Source: Caenorhabditis elegans
Lineage: Eukaryota; Nematoda; Chromadorea; Rhabditida; Rhabditidae
Assembly: GCF_000002985.6 (NCBI RefSeq)
Contig: NC_003280.10
Location: 10,598,501 to 10,662,500 of the forward strand
Length of the DNA: 64,000 bases
Direction of reading: 5' to 3'
Shown here: in pieces, positions 37,260 through 48,200 of the stretch
How the letters are laid out: every line of letters starts with the position of its first letter
Position numbering within the stretch: position 1 is the stretch's first letter
Notes under the pieces: model-generated
Database searches by the model: none
What the model was told of the DNA's origin: nothing
The model's input: the letters and a program-made list of their open reading frames with translations, nothing else
Program-made: the position numbers and the translations under genes

Positions 37260-37272
37260 AGGAGCACCCATC
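37260..37272. repeat. target-site duplication, left copy
   Basis: AGGAGCACCCATC, identical to 39495-39507. It lies in the host exon coding ...LIKEHPS and marks the 5' boundary of the retrotransposon. Confidence 0.9.
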
Positions 37273-38152
37273 TCCTGGTACAGATGGGACCCTCAACGCG
37301 GGCCAGGAGTCCCCCGGAAACGGGGCCAATACCCATCAACACCCAAATTCAAAACCACGTCTGGACCAAACGGAGGAGTGCTCCAAGAGCCTCAAAGTTT
37401 TTTCGGACAGAGCGGCGCTAAGAGGGAGCGCGTCGCTATGTGAAACACCATCCCTCCCACACACCACCTTCCTCAAGAGGAAGCTTCTCGTCAGATCTGG
37501 CGACGTCGAAAGCAACCCAGGACCCACTGTTAAATGGCCCTGCTCCATCTGCAACAAGAACGCCGACGGGAAAAAGGAAACCAGTATCAAATGTATGGCG
37601 AGCCTGTGCAGAGTCTGGACCCATGCGAGATGCGCCAACATCGGGAAAAACCCCTCCAGCCACCATGGCTTCTTCTGCGCCGGCTGCTCTATTTCTGGAT
37701 CAACCACCACCACAAGACCTTTCAGGCCTCCAGGACCCGCCACTAACACCACTGCCTCTTCCACCCTTGCTCTGCCCCCACCCACTAAGCCAACTACGCC
37801 CAGCGAGCTCAGGATTATGCAATGGAACGTTAATGGGTTAAAAGCAAGAATAAAAGATCTCTACTCGCTCATCGCTAAATACCGTCCACACATCATCTGC
37901 CTCCAAGAGCTAAAAATCGACGTTAAGGATTCCTCCATCAACTTCCCAGAGTACAGAGCTATTCTGATTCCCAGAAACTCAAAAGGTGGAGGAGTCGGCA
38001 TACTTGTGAAAGACTGCCTAAATTTTTCCATGACGGAACACACAATGGAACAATCATTCGAATCAGTCACGGTTGCAATTGACGGAAGTATCAAAGTTAC
38101 GCACTCTCTTCAAACAGCTCGCGGAGACGGATGCAGAACCCAGAATCATTAA
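37273..38152 (+). CDS. LINE ORF fragment: 2A, PHD-like finger, endonuclease N-part
   Basis: The open frame is continuous with the host exon from before 37154, so the retrotransposon reading frame is fused in phase to prominin copy 2. It runs through a basic region (FLKRKLLVRSGDVESNPGP), where a 2A motif would cause ribosomal skipping between Gly and Pro. Then come a finger with Cys pairs (CSIC, CMASLC, a WTHARC core, CAGC), a Thr/Pro linker, and APE endonuclease with catalytic-type N (WNVNG) and E (LQELK). After GSIKVT the frame enters the deletion junction and stops at 38150-38152. There is no in-frame ATG before the 2A motif in the element, so it may be 5'-truncated or start in a host context. 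Confidence 0.75.
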
Positions 38153-39455
38153 ATGGATCGTCAACTTCATCAACAAACGTAAAATCAAGACTTTCTTTGA
38201 TGACTGCTGTTCAGGATGGAAGACCACGAAAGGAGTCCCCCAAGGCGGAGTTCTTTGCCCGTCGCTCTTCAACTTCTACACAAAGAATGTCCCCACTGAT
38301 CCAACTGTCTTGCTCGTGGCATACGCAGACGACACCAGTATCCTAGCACAGGATGCCAACCTATTCAGTGCAGCCAAGAAGGCTCAAGATCATCTGGACA
38401 AACTGGCTTCCTTCTTCAAAGAAAGGAGACTCTCCATATCTGCTGCGAAATCCACGTGCACCGTCTTCTCAGCTTTCTCAGGAGACTTCAAATTTGATCC
38501 TCTGCTTACCTGGGAGGGAATCCAAATTCCTACCACAAACGAGTGCCGTCTCTTAGGGCTTCACCTTGACTCCATGCTCTGCATGCGCGAACACCAAGCC
38601 CAAATCAAGGAGAGACTCCAGAGCCAGCTGAATCAGATGAAAGGACTCGCCGGGACCACCTGGGGCAGCAACAAGGAACTCATGCTTACCACGTTCAAAG
38701 CCATCACCAAACCGGGCGCCACCTACGCCTGCCAAAGTTGGTCTCAACTTGTAAAGCCCACGAGGATGGACAGCCTTGACTCATCGTACAGGGCAATCTT
38801 GCGCGTCTGCTGCGGCCTCACAAAAGACACCCCTGGATACCACATCCACGACGAGGCGGGCATCCTTCCCTTATCCCACGAAATTAAGCTCATGAACCAG
38901 CAATATGCGATATCCATGATAAAATCTGCGGGACATCCATCAAACGGTCTAACAGGCCGCAGAAAGTTGGCACGTAACACGACAAGAAGTAGCAAGCCGC
39001 CCAGGGAACCCCCGCTGGATTTCCCTGACAAGACACTAGACGACTGGAAGAATCACCCTGGCTCCACAAAAAGCCTGCAGAAACTAAACCACACAAAATT
39101 CGTTGCTCACTTCCTGGCGAACCGACCGACGAACAAAATACTAGGAACTGCTGCACCAAAAATCTGCAAATCGGAGGAAGAGCTCCCTCGTGAAACCCGG
39201 ACTGAGCTTGCCAGACTGCGCTGTGGCCACTCAAGATTATGTGGTTCTTACGTTGCCAGAATTGAAAACAGAAGCATTTCCCCTTGCAGGAAATGTGGAA
39301 GTGTGGAGGGTGGCGTGAATCACCTTTTGACCTGCATCTCCTCGGTCCCTCTGCTCCCAAAGGACCTGTGGGAGAAGCCGGTGGAAGTGGCCGAGGCCCT
39401 GGGCCTCTCCACGACCCCCTTCGACCCCGGAGGAAACGGAACCACCCCTCCATAA
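38086..39455 (+). CDS. LINE reverse transcriptase fragment
   Basis: About 455 open codons without interruption. The RT palm is represented by KTFFDDCCSGWKTTKGVPQG, then GGVLCPSLF and the catalytic VAYADDTSI, followed by thumb-like sequence and a C-terminal region with LRCGHSRLCGSYVARI and the knuckle CRKCGSVEGGVNHLLTC. RT blocks upstream of the first listed motif are deleted, so it should be inactive. That the remaining frame is fully open indicates a young copy or one mobilised in trans in this deleted form. Confidence 0.85.
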
Positions 39456-39494
39456 AACACGGACCAAGGATTTTTGAATTTGCACAACAACAAC

Positions 39495-39507
39495 AGGAGC
39501 ACCCATC
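39495..39507. repeat. target-site duplication, right copy
   Basis: AGGAGCACCCATC, identical to 37260-37272. The host exon resumes here (...CCTAATTTTGCTAAATTC) and continues to its donor at 39538. Confidence 0.9.
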
Positions 39508-41282
39508 GCCTAATTTTGCTAAATTCAATACTTATGAGGTATTTTAAATAATGATTTACTTTAAAACGAAATTCCTACACTATCAAAAACTTTTTAGTTT
39601 TTTAGATTGCGAAGAAACTTTTGAATGATAACGCTGAACAAGCCAAATCTGCGAATCTGGCTATCTGTGACAACAATAATTTAGATCAAACGTTTATTGC
39701 ATACTCGGAATCTCTTTCCATGTCCCACTTACTTTCCCAGCAATTTGTCAAAAAATTAGAGACTCTGGCAGAAAATGCTCCGAAAACGGTGGGTACAAAT
39801 GCGTTTCAACTTTATGAGCACTTGTGTTTCAGCCATCGATTGCAAAAGATCTGAATAAAACTTATTTCACTAAAACGGAAGCAATTTTGAAACAGGCTGT
39901 TACCAAGCTTTTTGTGGGTTGATGATTTCATTTATGCAATTTATTTAATCAGTAAATAATTTTCAGAAAGCCCTGCAAGATGATATTTTCAAGTGTCGCC
40001 CGTTAGTAGATGTCTACAATAATGCAGGGATTTCAGTTTGCGAGCAATTTGGATTACCAGTTCATGGAATGTGGGCATCGGTTGGCTTGGGTGGTGTTGT
40101 GCTATTCTTCCAAATAATTTTATTGCTTCTTACTTTTCGTTGGTTGAGAACTCATAGCAAGAATACTGTTGGCAAGAATGGAAAAAGTGATAAGGTTCGT
40201 TTTTTTTCAAATTTTGGCAATTACCGGAAGCTGTTTCAATTGTAACACTAAATACCATAGATTATTGTATATTTTCTTATGTTGATAGCGATAGTCTACA
40301 TAGCTTGACTGCTCAATAATCTTGCACTCCATATTGTTTATTGGTTGAACCCGAATACAACCAAAATACGAGAAATCAAATCTTTAACACCATGAAGCTA
40401 AATTATTGAATAGTTCCTGAATCTGTTTTGAAACCTTAACTTTAGGTTTGCCAGAACCGCGCCCGTCAGTTAAAATATTTCTGAAAATTATAAAGCAAAA
40501 CACTAATTCTTTACAGACGGGGACATCAGGCTCAATGGAAAAGGCTGGCTCGAAAGAAAAAGACAAAAAGAAAAAGAAGAAAAAAGATAAGGCAAATCCG
40601 ACTGACAAGTGATTGCCACTCCCGAATTCAAAATATTATAGCTATTATTTCAGAGGATCCGTCGAAAAAACTAAATCGAAAGAATCCGATGGAGATCCTA
40701 ATAAAGATGTTACGCCAGATAAGATTCCCGGAAACAATAAAAAAGGGAGCACACTCGACATCGAGCCGATCTGGTGAATTTTAATGTCCAGTATGAATAA
40801 ACGATGCTTTTTTTTTGAAATTAATTTTAATAAGATTTGAAAAATAATTAACGTGATAAACAGAAATCATGAAATGTGTGATTTTTTTGTTCCCGTGAGA
40901 AAAAAAATCACATGTAAGAATTCAACAGTTTTCAATCATTAATCGATCTTATTCGACTTCGAACAAGTTTCCTTATCATTATCCCAGCATTTTCATCAGA
41001 AGGTAAGTGGTTGTTGCAGATGGTTTTCAGATACGGGTTTAGCGCCGTACTATCTACACACAGTAATGCTTTGCTGCCTTTAAATTAAGAATACTGTATT
41101 ACTACAAAGCACTGTAAACTGCAAGCTATGGCTTATGAATTGGATTCCCGAATTATAAAAGGACACTAAATAGGTTGAAACCCGAACCATCTGAAAGGCA
41201 GAGCACAAATAAATCAGTCAAAAAAACGTACAGCTTCAAGTCGACAAATCTCATGAAATTCCAGATCGCGATTGATTGGAAA

Positions 41283-44200
41283 ATGAAACTTCGTTTGTTT
41301 GTTGGCTTCATAGCCCTGATCTCGATTGCTTTTTGTGCTAAAAGTCCGAAGCCTCAAGCATCAGGACCAGCACCAGCTCAATGTCCAAAGTCTTCTGTGG
41401 AAGTTAAACCGATGAAACCTGAACTAACAGGATCTGTCGGATTTTATGGAACTGGCAAAGGAATTTCAGATAGTCTGCAGAAAACTCCAGATTCGAAGTC
41501 TTATGAGGTAAGGGGGGGCTTTCTTGTGCCACTATCATCATAATGTTATTTCAGGATTTGAATAACCTAATTAGTGGAAAAGAATCCTACGGGGAAACCC
41601 TTAAAAGTATGATTCTGAGCCAAGTCACTGCAATCGTCTTCTGGAGTGTTGGAATCGTTTTGATCATTATTGCAGCTGCACTTTGCATCGTAACTTGCAT
41701 TTGGCAGTGTTGTTCTACGTGTGCTCCCAGAGAATCTGTAAGGACTTCAAATTTACTTGCATCTTCAATTCATAATAATTCTAGGCGGTCCGCTCTGAAT
41801 ACACTGGAATGGTATACCTTGCTCTGTTGGCTACCACTCTTGCGTTCACCCTAGCAGGTGTTATAATTTTCAATCTCGCGGAGACTGACTTTGTCGATAC
41901 TGTTGATAATGGAGTGAAGTACGCCAATCAGCTCACCTCAGGTAACATACATTCAAAAGACCTCGTGGAGCTTGAAAATCAGTAGATTCTTTCTGACAGA
42001 TCATTTAAACTTGTATCACATTCCACGTTAATTTTTCAATTATTCAGACATGTCGAATGTTTTTTCGAATGGAAAAAATCAGTTGACATGCGAAGTGAAA
42101 TCTTCAACATCACAAGCATTCGCTGAAATCCGATCGTTTATAAGGAACTATGAAAGAGATGTGACTGATAAAGCTGCGACACAAGTTGGATTAACTGCTG
42201 TCAACAAGGTTAGACGATTCGAGTCAGCTATATGATTTTTCATTATAATACTTTTCAGTTCGATGTTGATGCATTCGTAAAGAGTACTAGTGATACCGTT
42301 GAAAAGGGAGAGAAGTTGAACGCTGCACTTGCTAATATTAATAATCCTTCTTCGGAATGTAAAACGAGTGCCAACGAGTTGAAAGCTAGAGTTTCAGCAA
42401 TGGGTATAGCCTTAAAAGTGAGAGTTTCCTTCGATTTTGGGGAATTTTGATCAAGACTATTGAAATGCTTTCGAGTATATCAACAAACATTCAAAGATTT
42501 CTGGAATTTATATCAGCAAACACTACCTTCCGCAGTGCTACATTTTCTGAACAGTTCCATCACTGAATACAGCTGCTATGAAAGACTTTTTCCTTATTTT
42601 TTAAACGGAATTGTTTCCAATCTAGTTTCACCATTTCAACTTCAGGGTCTATCAACCGCTGCAGACACAGTGATGGGGTCGAGCGAATTGGACAGTGTTA
42701 ACAAAATGGTCGATGTGATTAAAGCTGAGGTTTGTAGTAATTTTGTGATTCAAGAACTAAGTTATTTTTAATTTAAGATTAAATCTCAATCTAGAGGTGC
42801 TGGTAGTGTCATTGATAGTGCTCAGAAATCAATCGACGACACTACGAATTCAATTGTAGAATTTCTGGATCAGGTTCAACACCAAGTTGAAGAAATAAAG
42901 AAGTCAATTCCTAAATATCACGAGCAAATTGCTGGCGTGAGTGAAGAAACGAATAAATTTTTAAACAGAAAATTGTATAATTTCAGTACAATTCCTTCAG
43001 TACGGTGCTTGGAATTCGTCTTGGTATCATTATTCCGGCCGCCATGGGATGTATCTATTGCATCGTTGCAATTGTCGCTGTGATTCTTTCGTTGATAAAA
43101 CAGGACGGTAAGATTGATGGACACCAGTAAAAAGGATCAGTTTTAATATTTAGGTGTGGCACTGAAGCTCTCTAGATTTGTCATCGATGGCTTTTTCTCC
43201 TCAATCACTGGCTCCATTACACTTCTAGGATTTGCAATGTTTGCATTTGCATTGGGATTAGTGGTGTCATCGATATGTGTTCCAGTTTTTGAAGATGATA
43301 ACTACACTTTGTTCCGTCAAATGAATGTTCCGATGCCTGCAGCTGACAATAAGACTAAAACATCCATCAACATTGAGTGAGAAATTTAAATATACAGTTT
43401 TGGCAGTTGATTTTTTGTCCAAGTCACTGAAAAAGTGGGTTGATACCAATAATTTTTTCAAATTTCTAAAAGAGTGGAAAAGATCCTTTTTCCAGTCAGT
43501 TACTTGAGTCTTGCAACAATCCAAGCATGACCTTGTACAAAGCGATTGATGGAAAAAAGTTGATATCTGAGGAGGCTATGAACAAACAGATTAACCTGAA
43601 TAAGTACCGAGACATGGCTGATAAGAAGATCAGTGAGCAACCAAAATCGGATTTTAAGCTTCCTCAAGCAACGAATTATAAGGTATTTTCATTCATAAAT
43701 TACACATTCATCATGATGGGGTAGTTTCCAATTAGAAATAAAAATTACAGAACCATATGAAAGCTGTGAACGATAACGCTAAAAAAGCACAATCAGCGGA
43801 TTTGTCAAAGTGTAAAGACGCTGATTTGAATAAACAGTTCAAGGAATATGCTGCTTCTCTCAAAAAATCTCAAGCACTTTCCAAGCAGTTTATAGACAAC
43901 TTGGCAAAACTGGCAGAAAACGCACCAAAGACGGTGTGTTTAGGTTTTTTCTAGATTTTCGGAAACTTTTATGTTTCAGTCTACAATTGTAAAGGATCTC
44001 AACAAGAATTATTTCACTAAAAAGGAAGCGGTTTTGAAACAGGCAGTGACCAAGCTTTTGGTAGGTTTTTCTTGACAGTTGTCTTAATCAGTAATTCATT
44101 TTCAGAAAGCTCTGCAAGATGATATTTTCAAGTGCCGTCCGTTAGTAGATATCTACAATAATGCAGGTGTGCTGGTTTGTGAGCAAGTTGGATTGCCAAT

Positions 44201-44834
44201 TCATGGATTGTGGGCTTCAATTGGTTTGGGTGGAGTCGCAATGTTCTTCCAGATTATTGTATTGCTTCTCACTTTCCGTTGGTTGAGTACTCATAGCAAG
44301 AAGAGTGCTGGGAAAAGTGATAAGGTTCGTTATTCATTCAGCTCTAAGACTTAAAGTTGGGAGCTTATAAGTGAATACTCCATCTGTATTTCGTTAAAAA
44401 TGTTTTACTTATGAGACCTCTAGAACTATCACTATAGTGAGCATAATCTAGAAATTCAAACATAGCTTTTTACAGATGTTAAAGTCAAAGGAGTCGAAAG
44501 AAAAAGAAGAGAAGAGCGAGAACAAGGACAAGAAAAAGAAAAAGAAGAAGTCGAAGAAGGACAAGGAAGAGTGAGTAAACTTGCATACTAGCCAGATTAT
44601 TATAATCGACTTTTCAGAGAAGGCTCTGCCGAAAAAGCTGATGGAGATGCTAACAAGAATCCTCAAGATCCTGCTGCACCAGGTGAAATTGGAAGAAATG
44701 GATCAGCTGAAGCAGGGTCTCAACCGACATCAGTAGAGGGTAAATCTGATGCAGCTGAAGGTGCTTCTCCAATGGCCCCAGGAAACGGAAAGAAAAGCGC
44801 CGTGAACACGCTTGACGTTGAGCCAAAATCGTAG
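41283..44834 (+). CDS. prominin-like 5-TM protein, array copy 3
   Basis: Fifteen exons (41283-41507, 41555-41737, 41785-41941, 42048-42208, 42259-42417, 42646-42729, 42778-42936, 42987-43107, 43154-43376, 43496-43682, 43751-43933, 43980-44060, 44106-44324, 44476-44570, 44618-44834) give 817 residues with every phase consistent: the one copy with no lesion I can find. Signal peptide (IALISIAFCA), TM1 about 98-125, CQCC-type loop (WQCCSTCAP), TM2 about 143-166, TM3 about 381-411, TM4 about 425-455 followed by CVPVFEDDNYTLFRQM, TM5 about 674-700, then a cytoplasmic tail with a Lys run (KDKKKKKKKSKKDKEE) and the end NTLDVEPKS. A 5' UTR intron (donor near 41006, acceptor near 41265) likely precedes the ATG. 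Two GATA sites lie at 40973-40983. An alternative last exon is possible at 44937-45036. Confidence 0.88.
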
Positions 44835-44936
44835 AACTTTTTCCTTATTATTGATCGATATGAATGAATGATTCACTTCTCTGATTTTGTCTTTTTGTAG
44901 GCACATAAGCTTTTTCAATAGATGCTCTTGCTACAG

Positions 44937-45036
44937 CTATATATTTTCCTTTCTACAAGCAATCTATACCGTACTAGACGGAGGAACTCCCGCAGTCGGA
45001 TCCCAACCAAAACTTGGCTCTCCAATAAAAAAGTAA
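44937..45036 (+). other. possible alternative last exon of prominin copy 3
   Basis: After a TACAG acceptor the frame that continues phase 2 from exon 14 (44476-44570) is open for 33 codons, ends in LGSPIKK and a TAA, and has an AATAAA (45024) overlapping its last codons. The alternative-tail arrangement matches copy 1, where the fork is also at a phase-2 junction. An open frame of this size is not improbable by chance, so this is a candidate only. Confidence 0.35.
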
Positions 45037-45202
45037 TTGGAAATTTTAAAATTTTCACGTGTTACACAGAGACGACCTTATGAGCAACAAGCTATAGCTT
45101 GTATACAACGTAAATCTTAGTTTTTTCCACGAATCAGTATCAACTTATTTCTTTATTTCTTCGTTTTGCAAATCCATATTGTATTCAACGAGTGGAATAA
45201 CA

Positions 45203-48200
45203 ATGAAACATTGCTTCATGATAATTGGTATTTTCGTTTTCAACGTCTCAGCTCAAACACTTCAACCACAAGAAACATGCGGTCAGCCAGCACTGAAGAT
45301 CAAGGCTATCCATCCAGAATTCGGAAGTGCCACTGGATTTTATGGAATAGCGAAAGGAATGTCGGACGGAGTGCACACAAATCCAAATTCTAAATCGTAT
45401 GAGGTAAGTCAGAGATCGAAAATTTTTTGATAATTTCAATATTTTTTAGAATCTGAACAAGTGGCTCTTTGAAAACGGAACTGTAACTTTAAATGATGTT
45501 TTTGCGGATTTAGTAGCCGGTCAACCTGGACCCACAATCTTCTGGAAATTGGGGTTCATTTTGGTCTTTGTTACACTGGCTTTGTGCATCGTCACAGCTA
45601 TTTGGCTGTGTTTTTATTCATGTGCTCCCAAGAAAAATGTTGGATTTTCTGTTTTTTCTTAAATCTAGTTTTAAAATTGAATTTACAGTCAAGCGATTCC
45701 AAAATCACTGGAATTGTGTACGCTGGATTGTTGGTTATCACATTCGCAATCGCATTAAACGGGTTGATACTATTCAACACGGCTGAGAGTGATCTAGTGG
45801 ATTCAATTGACAAAACGATGGACTACGTGAAACAGATCGCTTCTGGTAGGGTTGTTAGGTCTCAATTTAGAGTCCTCGCTCTCTGTAGAAACAAAATCTA
45901 TCATAATTTTGACAACTATCGGGGAACAGTGAGGGAACAAGATCTCTATAGAGGGCGACCTCAGATCTTTGCCCTTCTACTTGTCCGTCACTTTCCGGCA
46001 GTTGCCTTTTTTGCTGAACAGCATTTTTCCAGACCGCACCAAAGTCCTAACCGAAGGTGCATATCAAGTGGCATGTGAATTCTTACGTACAACTTCTCAC
46101 AACTTTGCCCATTTGAACTCTTTTGTTTCAAATTACACGTCAACTGTAGTTGACGACACGGAAAGTGGTGTTGGAATAGTCGATGTTAATGATGTAGGTT
46201 TAAAGAATGTATTCAATAAGATCAATTAATTTTCAGTTTGATCTTTCTGGCTATCGAGATCAAAATCAAATCACAATAAAGTCAGGAAATGCTCTGGTAA
46301 ATCGTCTTCGAAATATGAACACTCTTGATATGGACTGCAAGGCACATGCAAAAAATTTGGTCAAAGAAATACCGGTGCTTGAGAAAACATTGCCGGTAAA
46401 TTTTACAATAATGTGTGCCTGCTTACAGGCCCTCAAAAACTCAGTTGAATGTACCGAATAGGCGGTAGATAGGCACGTATGCATAAAGACGTCCTACAAT
46501 TTTTGATCATGAAAATTTAAACCTAAAAATCATTATTTAGACGCTGTAGTTTTTGTTTTTTTTTTTTTTTGAAAAACCACTATCAAAATACCTTACTAAT
46601 GAAAACAAATAGTTCAGGTCTCCGCAGCAGCCACACGCATTATCAAAGGATCCATGCAACTTCAACGCATTAATTCCCAGATCAAGGATATTAAAGATCA
46701 TGTATAGCTTTTTCTTAATTTTCTACTCAAACCCCCTCAATTTTCAGATTCAAACCGAATCTAATCGCGCATTAAAAGCCATCAAACAAGCACAAAAAAT
46801 TGTTGATGGTTCTCTGAAGACTATCAATACTTCGCTGATCGCGTATCAACAGGAGGTGACCGAAGCGCTGAGCACACTGAACTCTGGTCATGAGCATTTT
46901 GTGGCGGTAGGTACTTGAAAAAGCTACTGAAGAACATGATCTGATTTTGGTCAAGTGGATATTCTAGCTTGAAAATTTGTGTTCGTCTTCTTGTGACTTT
47001 GCCTATTTGCATTGGACTCGTTTTTTGTATCATTGGATGTGTAGCAATAGCCCTGTCACTTTGGAAGAATACACGTAAGTTCAAATAATTTTCCAGGAAA
47101 CTTGAATAGTTAATTGAATTTTAAGCTTCAAAGTTCACCCTGCCCACTCAATTCCCCAAGCTCGCCACAATTGTTCTCGTTGGTTTTTACGTTAGCATCG
47201 TGGTTTCCATTGTGCTTCTTTTATTTTCGAGTACTCTTTTTATCTTGGGATGGTTCGTGTCAGCCATATGTGTTCCCACTTTCCAAGATGATAATTATAC
47301 AATGTTTCATAGTATACATGTATCAATTAATAGAACAAATGGACCTTTGGATTATTTGAATATTGGGTGAGATATTTCAGAGCTCAGAACCTAAAGCTCA
47401 TATAATTAACTTTCAGAAAACTTTTCACATCCTGCCGCAATCCTAGAATGACACTGTACAGCGCAATTGAGGGAGAGAAATTGTTTCGCCTAGAATCAGT
47501 TACCGAGAAGCTGAACTTGAATGCCTTTCGGAATATGACAAACGAGAAAATTATGAAACTGCCTAATTTGACATTTTCATTCGAGAAGCATCATGAAGTG
47601 AGAAAGAAAATAATATTTTTGACGAAATTAATATTTTTTAGATATCATTTGACAAAATAAGCCATGGTTATAGTACTGTAAAGAAATCCAATTTAACAGA
47701 TTGTGATGATGAGGATGCAGTTCAAGAGTACCAAGAATACATTGAGCTCCTTGAAAAATCTTATTCGTTATCCGATCAATTTGTGGATATTGTGAAGACG
47801 TTGAGTTCGAATGCTCTAAATATGGTATTTTAGCAATCTTTAGAAATTTATGTTTCTAAAAATGTTTCAGACTTTGATAGCCAGGGATCTTAACAATGAC
47901 TATTTTGATAGTGGAGACTGGTCAATTAATGAGTCAATTACGGCGCTTAGGGTGAGTATACTAGAAGGCGTCGGTTAATCATCCGATTTTTCAGACAAAC
48001 CTTCAAACTAATATATTCATGTGTCGCCCGTTTATTGATATCTTCAACAATGGGGGTATCATTCTGTGCCAACAGCTTGGAAAACCAATTCATGGAATGT
48101 GGGCTTCTGCTGGGTTAGCTGGAATTGCATTTCTTCTTCAATCAATTCTCTTTCTTCTTGTTTACCGTTGGTTGAGACAAAGTGATGTTGATAAGGTTTG

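Larger units (their letters stand above)
37273..39494 (+). mobile_element. internally deleted non-LTR retrotransposon with 2A motif
   Basis: A 2222-bp insertion bounded by 13-bp direct repeats and ending in a short ACAACAACAAC tail, as expected of target-primed LINE insertion. It is visibly GC-richer than the host. It encodes, in order: a 2A-like motif (GDVESNPGP, 37499-37525), a PHD-like Cys/His finger (WPCSICNK to FFCAGC), the first part of an APE-type endonuclease (LRIMQWNVNGLK, CLQELKI), then in another frame a reverse transcriptase with YADD (38322-38333) and a C-terminal CCHC knuckle (CRKCGSVEGGVNHLLTC). The end of the endonuclease and the first RT blocks are missing, with a junction near 38085-38100. 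RTE-1 is unlikely because that family lacks the C-terminal knuckle; an ingi/Vingi-like or CR1-like clade is possible, but I cannot assign it. Confidence 0.9.
34976..40777 (+). pseudogene. prominin-like gene, array copy 2, disrupted
   Basis: Exons homologous to copy 3 can be followed throughout: 34976-35368, 35416-35572, 35701-35861, 35912-36079, 36242-36325, 36406-36567, 36616-36736, 36781-36992, 37123-39538 (interrupted), 39606-39788, 39833-39913, 39967-40194, 40517-40608 and 40654-40777. Two lesions break it. The TM4 exon (36781-36992) is 11 nt shorter than in copy 3 over its last part, so its normal donor leaves phase 0 where the next exon needs phase 2. The next exon carries a 2.2-kb retrotransposon with a 13-bp target duplication. 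All other exons are open, so inactivation looks recent. The intron after residue 66 (TYQ/DLN) is precisely missing. The tail is Lys-rich (KDKKKKKKKDK) and ends in STLDIEPIW. A 5' UTR intron (34909-34957) probably precedes the ATG. Confidence 0.8.

Noticed and set aside
37336-37785. Minus-strand 149-residue frame in the retrotransposon
   Set aside because: GC-rich shadow of the retrotransposon coding strand with no domain.
37273-39494. RTE-1 as the identity of the LINE
   Set aside because: The element has a PHD-like finger before the endonuclease and a C-terminal CCHC knuckle after the RT, which RTE-type elements lack.
38890-39528. Minus-strand 212-residue frame over the RT C-terminus
   Set aside because: Shadow frame; the + strand carries the recognisable RT and zinc knuckle.
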